Shown one piece after another: positions 48,201 through 63,100 of a stretch of DNA of 64,000 nucleotides (positions are counted from its first letter, which is position 1; every line of letters begins with the position of its first letter). The stretch comes from Rotaria sordida (lineage: Eukaryota; Rotifera; Eurotatoria; Philodinida; Philodinidae): positions 1-64,000 of the forward strand of contig CAJNOL010000785.1 in the NCBI GenBank assembly GCA_905250125.1, given 5' to 3'. Below the pieces are notes generated by a model. It saw nothing but the letters and a program-made list of their open reading frames with translations. It was not told the DNA's origin and did no database searches. Both the position numbers and the translations under genes were made by a program.

Positions 48201-51200
48201 TATTATTAAACGCGATAATGTACTATTTAAAACATCGTCCTAAATACTCGAAACTCATATAGATGCAGTTGGATAGAAATCATTCTTTTTATTTACATAT
48301 AAACTAATTTCCGTTGAGACCTAGAATTTATGGGATGCTCTTTATCTTTATTAATTTCTCAATAAAATATTCTTTGTTTTGTTTTTACCATTCCCGATAG
48401 AAGATCAAGTGCTCGTAAACGAATCGATTCATCTTTATCATCAAGACATTGCATAATTAAATCATGATGTGCTTGTACACTTTTTGGATGTGTTTGTAAA
48501 ATTTTTGACATAGCAAGTAAACCAAGATATTTTACTAAATAAATATATTTTATTTAATTAATTGATTAATTTCAATTTTATTTCTTACAATTTTGATCTG
48601 AATCTTCAATAAGTATACGAAGTTTTTGTACACATAATTGAATAGAAGCATTATGATTTGGTAAACCAGATGAAATTGAAACAAGAACTTTCAAGATGAA
48701 AAAGAAAAAAAAAATCATAAATTTAATCATGATTTATTATTATTTCTTTACCAGCAATTACAGTATTAATACACTCATAAAGTAAAGACATTGCTGATGT
48801 ACTATGAATTAAATTTGTCAATGGTTCAATTAATTTTCTACCTAATCTTGGTTCTAATGGTGTTAATGCACCAAACTAAAAAAAAAAATTCATTATTTAA
48901 AAACAAAAAAAGGGAAAAATTTTTATTTATTTTTATACCAATTTTATAATTTTAATTAATACCCAATTATTTGCTGATGTTGTCATAAGACGAAAAAAGA
49001 TTGGTGCTAATGCAAGATAATTTTTTGGATTACGTCTTGCTAATTCACAAATAACATTAACAGCTGCTGCTTGTACACCTGACGAACAAAAACAAAAAAC
49101 CAATAATAATAAATTTTAGATTTCAATTTTATTTCTTTTAATTATTAATTAATAAAAACCTGGATCAGGATCTTCAAGTTTTTCACGTAAACGTGGAAAT
49201 GCTGGTTTAAGTGCATCAGGATTATTTAAAAATACTTTATATAAAAGTAGAACTGCTCGTTTACGAATATATGGTTTCGTTGATGTCATCTTAATTGAAT
49301 TAAAATTTATTTACATATAACCAAAAAAAAAAAACAAAATAGATTCATGTCTCTTACAAGACTCATTATATCATTTGCTAAATCTCGTGCAAGATCAGCA
49401 TTAATAAAACATGAAAGGCCACTCATAGCAATTCCAGCTTCATACATAGATGAACTATTCAAATCCTACGAATAATAGTTTTATTATGAAAAATAAAAAA
49501 TAAAAAAAAACAAAAAAATTTACTTTTCGAATCATATTTGTTGTTAACATTACTACATCAGTTCCTTCGTGAAAACTTTGTGAAGCAGCTAAATAACCAA
49601 TTCGCTAAAATTACAGTGACATATGTTTTCAATGAAAATAGAAATAAGTTCATATTATCTTAATCGTATTTTCTGAAAAACGTTATTAAATTATAAATAT
49701 CTATTTTTTAGGTCAGTGCTGTCAGATAAATTTTTTCGAAATCCTATTACGAAGTTTCATGATTTCAAACAGAGATTTTGAATAATACAAATTAAAAAAT
49801 CTCGATCTGAATAATGATCATTCAAAATCGCAAAGTCTGATAAACTGTACTCGAAGATCATAGTTAATTCTTCTTTAACTATACATATTATTCATGTTCA
49901 TTGGTGTTGGTTTTTCTATAAATTAAAATCAAAATTTATCGACAAATTCAACTCTTCTCATACAGAAAAATATAAATATAAAGGTTATCTTTTTAAATGA
50001 TGAAATAACACTGACGAAGAAATCATTCTAACTTAAAAATCGCTTTTGAGTTTGGGCTCTATGCATAAGGACGTCTCGACCTTTTCTAAAGAGTTATAGC
50101 TATTTTACTGAAATTTTGCTCATAAATAAGCATACTTGTAAGGTGCCGATAATTCGAACTTCAATTAAAATTTTTTTTTTGTCTTGTTTACACGTGGTTT
50201 GGTAGAAGATGAATTACTGATCACAATAAAGCTAGCTTTTAGCGTTAATAGACGCTCTGTTAAATTGATTTTAAACCCAAAAACCTTTTGATAGTGGCGC
50301 CTCGAACTGTGCTTACCGCAATACCTATAGGTAGTTTTTGCAAACCTATCTAGTGTTTATAGTTAAGCGAGGAAGTCAAGCGTTGCATCCCGTTTGTTTT
50401 GTCGTGACACAAGTCACAAAAGTACGGATTAATTTTTGTATTATTTTGTTCTCTTCTTGAGTAATCGTATTTACTGAAGGACCATAGCCTTTTTAACCAA
50501 TATTCAGTGATTTTCGAGTTCACATCAGACTTTTATCAGAAAAACAAATACAGCTTTGAAATCAGTGCAAAAAATTGAGTCAATTTGGCAAATTACATTT
50601 TTCAGGTTTTAGAGTCAGAGAATTATAATTTATGTATTAGCATCAAAAATGAAAGTTATCAAATTGACTCGAAAAATATTTTCTTTGATTCAGTTTTTTT
50701 TTATGTTGATTTCGAATCTGTTATTTGAATTTCGGAGAAAAAGTTTAATTTAAATTCGACAATCATTGAATACTCGCCAAAAAATTCTATGGTTCTTATA
50801 CGAATAAGATTTCTCAGCAAGAGAACAAAATAAAAAGAAAAGTGATGCGTACTTTTCTGATGAATCTAACGAGATATAATGTCTGGTACCCTCGCTTAAC
50901 CAAAAATACTAGATAGATTTATAAAAACAACCTATAGGTATTGCAGTGAGCACAACTCGAAGCGCGACTATCAAAAGACTTTTAGATTTAAAATTGGTTT
51001 AATAGAGCCTCCATTAACAATAAGAATTAGGTTTTTTTGTGATTAATAGTTTACGCTCTATCACCCATGTGTAGAAAAAAAGACAAAAACAAATTTACTA
51101 GAAGTCCGAATCGCCCACACCTTAACTATAATGTCGCGAAAATTTCAATTCAAACGAATGATTCGTTCGTAGAAAAAGGAGTGGCTTTTGAAAATTCAAT

Positions 51201-52054
51201 ATCTCGTAAAGGAAACATTCTTTTGAACTGAAATTTTTAGAACATTCTAGTTACAAATACGCCTATTTGTGGACAAAATTTCAGGTCAGTATATTTTCAT
51301 TCAATTCCTTTGTATATATAGTGTTATAGATTAAAATTTTAGTTAATATGCTATAACTTTGTAGGAAGGCTTAGGGGCTCTTATCATTTTAAAGTTTTCA
51401 ACATCTCATGGGAATGTAACTTATACATAGAATTCAAATTTAAAAGCGATTTTTTAATTAGAAAGATTTCTTCATGAGAACCATCGTTTCTATTGTGATT
51501 GATATATTCTTCTATCTGTAATTTCTTGCTTATTTCTGATGTGATTATTTTGTTCCTCTTTCTTAAATTCATTTCCGTTATTTTTGTCTTGTATTATAAA
51601 GAAAATACAAAAAAAAAATTAAAACATACTTTAAATGTAAATTTATTTGAACTCATTACTTCAATAATATTAAATGAACTCCATGATATATCATAACCAA
51701 GCATTTGAAGCTTAAACAAAAGAAAAAAAAAATTTTTCATAAAATTATTTTTCTATATGTACAAATTTCATACATAAGTTAATTTATTAACAGCATTTGC
51801 TTTAATTGCCATATTATCTTGTTTAAGTTCTTGTTTTATTTCATCAATAGCTTCATTAATATATTTCGCCTTAAATATTCATATGAAATTAATTTAGATA
51901 TCAAATAAAAAAAACAACAACATTGAAATAAATATCTTACTTCATTATCTTTATGATTTCGAATTCCTCGTACAAGATCATGTAAACTTTTATCAAACAT
52001 TGGTCCAAAACTATCTTTTGCTTTTTTTACTACTTGGTCCATTGTTGTCGACAT
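42277..52054 (-). CDS. AP3D1: AP-3 complex subunit delta
   Basis: This is the large delta adaptin of AP-3, which sorts cargo from endosomes to lysosome-related organelles. About 22 exons give about 1,150 residues, like the human protein. N terminus: FGPMFDKSLHDLVRGIRNHK. The HEAT-like trunk is almost unbroken (RIGYLAASQSFHEGTDVVML, KPYIRKRAVLLLYKVFL, LFGALTPLEPRLG, CLDDKDESIRLRALDLL, ICSQNDYQHITNFEWYISIL, then VELTRLEGTKHGSL). The hinge (exons 16-17) starts LDLDAWINDPPSESD and is rich in Lys, Ser and Asp with an eight-proline run. The C-terminal ear ends LSNLMEEIKNFIK. The start MSTTMDQVVKK is chosen by match to the family; the frame stays open upstream. Three introns of about 0.55, 1.95 and 2.0 kb carry foldbacks; the others are tiny. 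It shares a 222-bp upstream region with SLC35B1. Confidence 0.97.
43725..44335. mobile_element. foldback element in an AP3D1 intron
   Basis: Left TAATGTGCTCCACTGTTTTT, AACGCAAACAGCTAGAGATC and TATTGTATAAGACGAAATCA pair with the reverse complement of the right arm (TAATGTGCTCCAGTGTTTTT, AACGCAAGCAGCTAGAGATC, TATTGTATAAGACGAAAGTC). The open frames at 44091-44375 are by-products. No transposase. Confidence 0.75.
44957..45230. mobile_element. short TA-flanked element with GAGATGTGCGAGA ends, in an AP3D1 intron
   Basis: The left end is TAGAGATGTGCGAGACC and the right end GATCTCGCACATCTCTA. Inverted repeats are short (about 15 bp) and the interior AT-rich without coding. The form fits a miniature mariner-type element. 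Confidence 0.65.
47855..48350. mobile_element. foldback element in an AP3D1 intron, about 0.5 kb
   Basis: Left AATTAGTTTATATGTAAATA, ATCTATATGAGTTTCGAGTA and CTTAGGAC pair with the reverse complement of the right arm AATTAGTTTATATGTAAATA, ATCTATATGAGTTTCGAGTA and TTTAGGAC. The arms are about 140 bp. It fills most of the intron. Confidence 0.8.
50005..51490. mobile_element. large foldback element in an AP3D1 intron, about 1.5 kb, layered arms
   Basis: Outer arms: GAAGAAATCATTCTAACTTA then AAAATCGCTTTTGAGTTTG (left), against the reverse complement GAAGAAATCTTTCTAATTAA and AAAATCGCTTTTAAATTTG. Inner arms (about 50140 and 51122): GGTGCCGATAATTCGAACTT against GGTGTGGGCGATTCGGACTT, then CCTATAGGTA(G/T)TTTTT and AACCTATCTAGT against AAATCTATCTAGT. 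Either one very long foldback or one element inserted at the centre of another. No coding region. Confidence 0.7.
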
Positions 52055-52276
52055 TGTTATATTTACATAAAATAAATGAAGAAGAAACAAATTTCTTCCT
52101 TCAAGATAGTTCATCAACCATTGATCATTGTCATTTTCCTTTCTCATATTTTTATGATAGATGTCATACGATTTCATTCATTCACTTTTTCTTTCCTAAA
52201 TGATTATATTTCTTCGTTCCATATTTTAGTTTAGATCTGTTCGGTTATAAAAAAAAAAAGAAAACAACAACTCACA
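52055..52276. promoter_or_regulatory. bidirectional promoter region of AP3D1 and SLC35B1
   Basis: Only 222 bp separates the two divergent start codons, so transcription of both must start here or within upstream exons. The stretch is AT-rich with a run of A just before the SLC35B1 start. No specific binding site was recognised. Confidence 0.6.
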
Positions 52277-55147
52277 ATGGAAGCAGAAAACCTTGAATTG
52301 TTTCCACCATATATGATTTCACAAACTGTACANNNNNNNNNNTGCACAATCAACCAAAATATTCGTTTGTTTTCTTGGAATATTTGTTTCATATCTTGTT
52401 TTTGGTATTGTACAAGAATCAATGTAAGATTTTAAAAAAAAAAGATTTTGTAGAATATTTAATTGCAGAAAGAGAATTGATTTTTTAGAGTCAAAGGAAC
52501 CTATGGAAAAAATGATAAATTTACATTTATTTTATCACTTGTTTTTTTCCTATGTGCCTTTAATGCCATTGTATCTAAAACAGGTAAAAATGTTCATTGG
52601 AATATTTTAGTTTAAAAAAAATTCTTTGAATAGTTTTGGTTGTTCGAAAAACTAATCGAGATTCAACACCTACGAAAATGTATGCATTTTCATCATTTAC
52701 ATATTTATTTGCAATGCTTTCAAGTAATTATGCTTTAGAATTTGTGAGTTATCCTATGCAGGTAAAATTTTATTTTATTTTATAATTTAATTTATGTAAA
52801 TTCTTTTTCTTTACAAGGTTTTAGGAAAATCAGTAAAACCTGTTCCAGTTATGCTATTGGGTGTGCTAGTAGCAAGAAAACGATATCCATTAGAGAAATA
52901 TTTTTATGTTTTATTAATTGTTGCTGGTAGGAAAAATTAATTAATATTAAAATATTTTGATTATTATGAATTTTAGGAGTAGTTTTATTTATGTACAAAG
53001 AGCCGAAAGAGACAACAAAATTAGTTGAAGCAGGTGCAATATTTGGTATTGGAGAATTTCTTTTGGTATGTTATCTATGACAAATTGACATATTTTCGAG
53101 TATACAAAAGGACTGACAAATAAAAACACTTGATCTCTTATGAAATGTAATTTCTACTATTATAAGATCAAGTTTTTGAATCAATTTCTTTTCTAATAGA
53201 TAGAGTTAAATGAATGCAACTAAATAGAAATCGTTTTTATTCTGAACACATTCTACTGTAAATGAAGACAAAGAAGAAATTCATTCCGAAATGAAATCAT
53301 ATCTAACTAGATTTTAATCGTTTGTAAAAATTCAATAGAAAAATAGTATCATGATCTGAAATTCTCAGACTATGTTTCTAGATGTTCATAGCTTAAGTAA
53401 CCATAAATCATTTTGAATTATTATTGGATTTCTACTATAGTTAAAATATCCATACAATAGCAATATTCTATATTTTTTTTTTGCATAAAGTACATACCGT
53501 TTGTTATTTCATTATTTGAATTCGTTTTGATTATGATTAATTGTATGCTGTAAATCGAGCATATCAATAAATACAAAAATCAAAGTTTTTTTCATAACGA
53601 GTCTATTGTTCCATCATAAGCTACATATTTAATAGGTTTTTTGTGTGTCTCCAGTTATGGAGGAGTATTTTCAAAATAAAAATATCTCTATCTATTAAGT
53701 TTTCGTAAACTCTATCTATTACATAAATAATTGAATTAAAAAAAACTGTTACCGCAAGTCTTGCGAGATTAAAATGTGAAACACGATGTAGCTACTGCTG
53801 CTAGTCACAGAGAGATTGCTTTATTTTATCTATTTTGTGACACATTTTTTAACTATTGCCTTATTTAATCTTTCAGAAATGCAAAAAGGAAATAGGTCAA
53901 ATATTATTACCAGACGTTATAGATATACGGTCTATGAGGAGGATATCCAAATTTTTACCTCTACACTTTTAGATCATATTAAAAAGCAATTTAATTCTAG
54001 AGGAGCAGGAATCATATCGAAAAAAGGGATACATTTTTTTTGTGGACTATTCTGTAACAATGAGAATGAGATATGGATTATAATAGGACTGATAATACTT
54101 TTTTTTTTTATTTGACAAATAAGTCATGAGAATCGAATAAATGTTTTTTCTTTTGTTGCATATGTCGATGATTATAGGTCACAATATTTTTCTATTAGAT
54201 TGACATACAAGCTGCTATTCATGCAATAGACGTGAATTATATTCTGATTCAATCTACATATGAATCTCATAGGAAATGAAGTCTTTTGTCTGATTAGAAC
54301 ATACTAGTATATCCTCAGCTACTCGGTTTTTTTTTAAAATTAATCGCTGAAGGCATAAAATTCTTTTGAAAATTACTAAAGTATTATATAAATAATTCTA
54401 GATTTTATTGTTTTCATACAAACTAAATGAGTTCGTTGGTTTTCAATTAAAACATTGTTCTTTCGTGAGATTTCACATTGAGAAAGTTTGTTTTTAATGT
54501 GATTTTCTAAAGGACGGCACCAGATGTTGGAATTTCCTATTGACAAAGATTTTGTGATTTATTTTAAAACACACACAAAAAAAAATATCAACGTTAATTA
54601 TTCATAAATTGCACTAGATAAACAAATTTAAATGAATGTTTTTTTATACAGTTTGTTTCACTTGTATTCGATGGTTTAACGGGTGGTATACAAGATAAAA
54701 TTCGTGATAAACATAAAGTAGAAGCTTATCATATGATGTTTTCAATGAATATATGGTCATGTGTATGGGCATCTATTGGTATATTTGCAACAGGTGAATT
54801 TTATGGTTTAATTGATTTTCTTCAAACTTATCCATATGTTATTTCAAATATGATTTTACTTGGTTTAACTGGTGCAGTGGGACAAGTAAATGAAAAATTC
54901 ATTTAAATTATTATTATTATTTTGTTTTATTTTTCTTTTTTAATTTTTATAGAATTTTATTTTTCTTACTATTGAATGGTTTGGTCCATTGACATGTTCA
55001 ATATTTACAACGACACGTAAATTTTTTACAATACTTTGTTCAATATTTATTTTTGGAAATTCAATAACAATTCGTCAAATGTTTGGAACAGTACTTGTTT
55101 TTCTTGGACTTTTTCTTGAACAATTATATGGGAAAAAAAAACATTAA
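52277..55147 (+). CDS. SLC35B1: SLC35B1 (ER nucleotide transporter, AXER type)
   Basis: A ten-pass carrier of the ER membrane. The family was first annotated as a UDP-galactose transporter and later as the ER ATP/ADP exchanger. Seven exons (52277-52423, 52489-52583, 52634-52761, 52818-52926, 52977-53065, 54652-54885, 54953-55147) give about 330 residues. Diagnostic blocks: [36 protein letters not shown] with [41 protein letters not shown] and GTVLVFLGL. The last residues GKKKH make a KKxx ER-retrieval signal. A 10-N gap interrupts exon 1 near residue 19, and its written length does not keep the frame, so the true gap is a multiple of three. The 1.6-kb fifth intron holds a dispersed repeat. 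Confidence 0.95.
52333..52342. other. assembly gap (10 N) inside SLC35B1 exon 1
   Basis: Flanked by ACTGTACA and TGCACAAT. With ten bases the ATG frame does not meet the downstream frame ([12 protein letters not shown]); a multiple of three would restore it. The number is a placeholder. Confidence 0.95.
53770..53985 (+). repeat. dispersed repeat with ATGTGAAACACGATGTAGCT core, copy 3 (SLC35B1 intron)
   Basis: It starts AAAATGTGAAACACGATGTA like copy 1 and ends near CTACACTTTTAGATCATATT like copy 2. The open frame 53816-54115 lies over it and looks accidental. Confidence 0.5.
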
Positions 55148-55479
55148 TAGAAATTTTGTTTTTTTTTATTATTCAACTAAATATTATTTTTATTGTTATT
55201 CATATTAATTGAATTGAGTTGACTTTTATTTTTAATTTTCGTTGGTAAAAGGAACAAGGTTGAAGAGAAAAAATAAATACTAACTCATCCTTCTAAGGGT
55301 ACTGTACTCGTCTACAACGTTCTTGATCATCAGTTGCACATATGTGCTTGTATTGACAAGAACGAAAGGAGAAAAAAAAGAACAGAAGAAAAATATTTAT
55401 CGTACGAAACGCGTAATAGAAGCAAAAAAGCAGTTTTACATTACAAAAAAAAAAGAGACAACAAGGTAACACACAACAA

Positions 55480-57197
<1,718 letters not shown>

Positions 57198-60122
57198 ATA
57201 TTACTTGTTCAATGAAGAATACACTTAAAGATTGCTTTTATTTTTTAGTGCAAACTTCTAATTTATTATTCATTTTTATTTATTTCAAATATCATTTAGT
57301 TTTTTTTTTAAATGAATTAAATAAATAGAAAGACTTATTTAGTCTTTAATAAGTTTTTCCATACGAAGAAACATTTTCAAAATTATTGGTTTGATTTAGA
57401 ATTGAGAATGTTTACAATGTTCAGACACATCTCAATGATGATTTTCAACACAAAAAAGTTCTGTGAACAAGATCTTTGGTAGGAAACTGCAAGTCTACAT
57501 TTTTGTGGAATAGATGTGAACTCAGCTCGGATCTGGCTGGATCCAAGTCTGGAAGGACCCTTACCTTCGTAAACTTCGATGTTTTAGATTATATTAATTA
57601 AATGAAACTTGAATTCTACTTGAATTTTATTTTATACATGTAAAATATTTTTCTATTAAAAATAGAAAGGATGTCAATTATAAAAGTATATTAAATTCTT
57701 GTTTTTCTCTTATTGACAGATCTTTTGAAACGTATTATCCAATTTCGGACAGTATTGATACATTTAATTTACTATGTCTCATCAATAAAAGTGCCATACA
57801 CATAATTATCAAAACAAAAACGGAAATAAAGATGTACTTTGATAATGAGATAAGATCCATTTTTAACGAGAAGAGTGCTCTCTCTTGAGATCCGATTATA
57901 ATCATGTCACAGTAAGATAATTGAAATGATGCCGCATAGGAAATTTTAATAAGCAAGTTCTATTCAATACGGCATTATTCGTAGAGAAGTCTGAATTATG
58001 ATATGTTATCCAAAGAAAATAGGATCATCTGAAAAAAAATTCAAACGAGCAACTTCTAATCATCTTTCTGAAGACGAATTCAACAAAAAACATCAGACTT
58101 GGAAGCAATCAGATGGATATGTATTGTATAAATTTTCATTTTGCTGTTGGATTCAATGTAGGATCAGAATATTGATTATTTATCAATAATAAAAGTTAAA
58201 CTTCTTGTTACAATTCATAACATTTATTCAACTATAATCTGGTAATATTTAAAGAAATCGAAGAAGTACGTTAAAGTTATAAGAAAATTTATTTGATGTA
58301 TATGTTTTTATTTCAAATTGTTTTATTTTTTGGTTAGATCAATATATGATCGTTTGAAGTTGTAATAAGTTTTGTCAAAGATTGAAATACATATGCCTCG
58401 AAATAGTTATAATTGATTTTTTACCTTTTTAAAATTTCTCATCTTCTTGCTAGTTTTGTCAGATTATTATACGTTATCATAAGGAATCACCTAGAACATC
58501 TATTCAAATCCGTAGCAAATATCATACTTGCAATCTGGTAAATTAAAGCATATTTAAAAAGCTATTTCTTTAATTTGAATATTAACGTATATACAGCGAG
58601 ACAGCTTTATCGATATTTCATGATTGATTACGATAAGAAACAATACAAAAATATTTTTCTCGCAATAAACAAAACTTTTAACTACTCAAAATACAATCGG
58701 TTTTAACGCAAATAATGATCTCACTTACGACGCAAGTCGTTCAAGTGATAGATCGCTTTTGAGTCGAGACTATGTACATCATGTAGATTCAAATGAAATA
58801 TAAATACCCTGAAAAGAATTCAGACCCTTAGCTTATCACTGCTGAGATAGCGCATTTTGTACGATATTTTTCAAATGAATGTTGTGGTCTCCTCTTCCAA
58901 GGGAGGAAAAAACGAGACTTCGAAGTAAGAGTGAAGTACAATACTTCAGCAGTACTTCAGGATATCGAAGTTTCACATTATCTCCCTCGAATTCGTCTGT
59001 GAAACGCCAGAAAAGTTGATTGTCAAATTTCGACTCGAACTTTGCATAAACATAGGTCTTAACGAGAATAGTTTATTGTGAAAGTTTCAGGTCTTTTGAC
59101 TTGCTCCTATTCTAATATACGAGTATCAAATCTGCCACTTTATATGAGCGATATGAAAGACATAGATATTAACATAGTTGTATCTTAGGATAGGAGCAAC
59201 GACAATATCTAAAACTATTCTCATTAAGATCTGTCTCTATACAAAGTTTCAAGTCGAAATTTGAAAATTAGTTTTCTTGGTGTTCTTGCATTCATTGAAA
59301 AACTACAGTCGAAGTGCAATATCTCCATAGTAATAAGCTAAAGGCACAAACTCTTTTCACAATATTCATAGCTCATTTGGATCCATATGATACACATAAT
59401 CTCGACTCAAAAGTTTAAGTACTTTCCTCATTAGTCATTGAAAATCATTTGTAAACAATGCTACAGAAATATCAAAATACACACAATGAGAGAGATAATA
59501 AAGTATAGAAAGTGAAAGCATAGAAAATCCAAATCCTTTTTAATCATAGATTTTTCTTTCACAGTTGTACATGCATGGCATATTACATTTATCAACTTCT
59601 CCGGTAATAGTGTGTGCTCGGCACATAGAGGATTTGATTCTATCTTATTCTCTTATTATTTCATAGATCATATAAAATAATCTTGACATCAACCATGTGT
59701 ATGTATTTATATATCATAGTGAATATATTCACAAAAAGTTGCTCAACTACAAAAAAATATAGAACACGTAGATACTAGAAAAAAACAATTCTACTTCGTA
59801 GAGAAACTAGCACAAAAAGATTACATATATATATATATATATATAAAATATAATGAAAAATTCAAAGTTTTATACATCTTGGAAAGAAAAAAAATATTCT
59901 CAAAAAAAAAAAAAAAAAAACTTTCACTAGAATGACTCTATGAAAGGAAAAAACAGAAAACAATAAATGCACCATAAAATTAGTGCAAAAAAAAACTAAA
60001 CTTATGAAAAAAAAGAATAGAAAAGTGGCAAATAAGCGCACATATTCATACAAAAAAAAAAAAAGTAGAAAAATTTTCGAAATGTAAACAAAAAAAGAGA
60101 AAAATACAAATTGTTTATCAAA
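57198..60122. other. gene-free tract
   Basis: About 2.9 kb between the convergent SQOR and PIWI genes. It contains the foldback at 58720-59445, a TA microsatellite (59825-59845) and A-runs near 59900 and 60050. The open frame at 57998-58189 (KKFKRATSNHLSEDEFNKKH) matches nothing I recognise. Confidence 0.5.
58720..59445. mobile_element. foldback element, about 0.73 kb, same family as in the AP3D1 intron
   Basis: Outer left GCTTTTGAGTCGAGACTATG pairs with the reverse complement of the right, ACTTTTGAGTCGAGATTATG. Inner left TCAAATTTCGACTCGAACTTT pairs with TCAAATTTCGACTTGAAACTTT, then CTTAACGAGAATAGTTT with CTTAATGAGAATAGTTT. The outer motif AATCGCTTTTGAGT is shared with 50005-51490, and the inner motif with 41540-41625. 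Confidence 0.75.
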
Positions 60123-63100
60123 TTACAAATAGAAAAGACGATCAGCAAGTTCAGGATTAAAGTCCTGATGTAAACTTTGACCAACAAGAAACGCTAATTT
60201 ATGTGCATATTGACAAACAGCTGGCACACGAATAGTTCCTGGCCAACTATAATTAAATAAATTTCAAAAATATTTAATTAAGCAAAAAGAAAACATCAAA
60301 ATATAAACTAACTTATAATATAAATGAGTAAGTTTAAAAGTAAGACGTTGCATATGATCCACTTTGAAACTAAAAAAAAAAATAAATATTTATAATAAGA
60401 ATATTTTAATATTCCGAGAAAAGAAAAAAGAATTTTACTTTGTTCGATCCCAAATAACATTGTAATGTGTTGGCGCTACTGTTCCTTGTCGAGCACATTG
60501 AGAAATTAAATAAAAATCATACCATTCAGCTAAAGAAAGAAAAAACTTTAATCTATGAAAAAAAAGAATGAACTCACCATTTGTAACTGTATGATCAATA
60601 ATTGTACCCGGCGGAGGATTAGCCATTGACGTACTACTCATTTTAGCAAAAAATCGAGCATTACCTTTCTTTTTAACAATAATAACAGCAAGTTTTGGTC
60701 TAAAATATTATAAGTAATTCATTATTCATTTTTAAAGATTATTTTACTGATATCCAGGCATTATTTTAGGAAATGTATCAATAATTTGTGGTAATTCATG
60801 TTCAGCAACAATAGCTAATTGACCATCTGAGACACCATCTCGATAAAGTACAACTAAATGAAACAAAAAAGAAAAATTTATTCATGATTTTTATTTCTAT
60901 TTTCGTTACTTTTTTCCGGTAGTGCATTATTCACTCGATGATATTCCTTTAATGAATCTAAATCAAATAATTGAATATAATTTATTAAAAAAATTTATTT
61001 CACCCCTCATGCATTGTTGTAAACCATCCATTAATTCTTGTGCTGTACGATTATAAATAACTCGTGAATAGAAACGAGTACATGTGATATTTGTCGAAGC
61101 AACAAATGCGCCTACACTAGCACCTAAAAACAAATACATTTACAGTACTGAATAAAAAGTCTTCCACAGCAAATCTCAACTTCCATACATGCATACATAC
61201 AGGAGGTCTGGAAATTTGTGTACACATACTCCACTAAGAATGTAGGTCAGAGACATGAGATCAACCTGATAGCTTAAATGCAACGAGAATTATGATGGAC
61301 GGTGTCTGTTTTTCCTTTAAGCTTTTTAATCTGAAAAAATTGTCTATGAAATTTTGCATTACCTTTTATTAAATACATGATTAATTCTTGATATTTTTAT
61401 TTGCAACTGAAGTCTAGTATATGGTCTTTCGTCACTCAAAATATTATATAATTTGCTGCAAGATTGTTGCCTTTGGATGTCTTTGAATCCTCCACATCAA
61501 CACGATGATTATTAGTATGCTGTTTTCTTTTAGAAGAAAGTTCTTTTCAGAAATATAAAGGAGACTCTGATCTATATTATTGATGGATTATGTGTATATA
61601 GATTTTCAAACCACCAGTATCTATAGTAACTGAGATCTGATAGGAAGAAGCTTTTGTCGACTATTGTATTTTTTGTTTTCAATATATAAAAATACTAAAT
61701 TAACCTTTTCGTTTTGAATCATGATATGAATCCATGCCAATAACCATTAATGTTTTTGACTAAAAATTTAAATAAAAATTATTTTTTTGTTTTTAATATA
61801 TTCAAAATAATATTTCATTTACAGGTATAGTTACACCCCAAATTTCACCACCAAGTTTTGCATTTAATTGAATACCAATTTTCGTAGCAACAGACATTAA
61901 TTGATTTTTTTTTGAAATTGTTTTTGCTAAAACCATCTAATTACACAAACGAAACAATTAATCAATCAATCAAGTGAACATAAAACATTGAAAAAAAACA
62001 TATCTCACTTGAGAAGGTACTGGATTATCAAGACACATGTATTTTTTTAGAGCATCATATCGATCTTTACGATTATTTGGTAATACACAAAGAACAAGAT
62101 CGGTATTTTTTTGAATTTTTTCTGGTAATGCACCTAAATATGTTTCAGGTCGATCATTTGGTAATTGAATTCTATTTCAAAGAGACAAAAAAAAAATGAA
62201 TATAATATAAACACTTTAGATATTGGATAACACAAAAACTATAATGGAGATTTATGATAAATAAAATAATACAAAAGAGTAGATGAAGAAATAAATGCAA
62301 TCTAGATATTTCGATTTAATCGATGTACTTCTCCCGAGTTAAGGCATGATCTGTTTTCTAGTTATGTTCATGTACTCTTTATATGACTCTTTCCTCTATT
62401 TCCCTCATTCATGAGAAATCAACAATCGAAATTGTATCACTTCTACTATGCTTGCTCAGAATGAACTTCTTTCCGCCTGGACTGTCTCACACTTCCTATG
62501 CATTCACACTGAATGAGTCTTCCTTGAAGATTAACGTTTTAGATACTGAGATAAGTATTTGAAGTCTTTTGGCGTCAGTAGATGGAAATTTATTGATGGA
62601 GAAGGCTATATTAAATTTAAATCGGACCATTCAATTAGATGTTTACACAGATCTAAACATTTCAAAGAAAAAATCTCTGTTTTAGAAAAATGTAGTTCTT
62701 AGTGTATTGATAACGCTACTGTAGATTCAGTTCTAGAGCCTGTGGCATCCAGAATTTTTGGATCTCGATCCAGACCTGGTCAAACCGTACTTTGATACTC
62801 TCAATACAATTATCTAATCGGAATTAGATAGTCACTCCGAAGATATGGCCTACTTTTTTCCGTTTTTTTTATTCAGTGACTAGCGAACCCTACATATTTC
62901 TCAGGCGACTAAAGCTCTTCGAGTCCAACATTTTCAGATCCGACAGGCTCTACACACGAGGAACGTTCATAACTGTTCAGTCACTTTTCGCTTGAGACTA
63001 TTGTCATTCGATTGGTCGTGATGAGTATTAAAAAAAGTCTGTTTTGGTTTGATTTTTCGGTTTTCGTTTGTTGAGTTATGAGCGTTTTACTTGATTTTTT

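Noticed and set aside
53816-54115. 99-codon open frame in an SLC35B1 intron
   Set aside because: It overlaps a dispersed repeat present twice elsewhere, where the frame is not kept.
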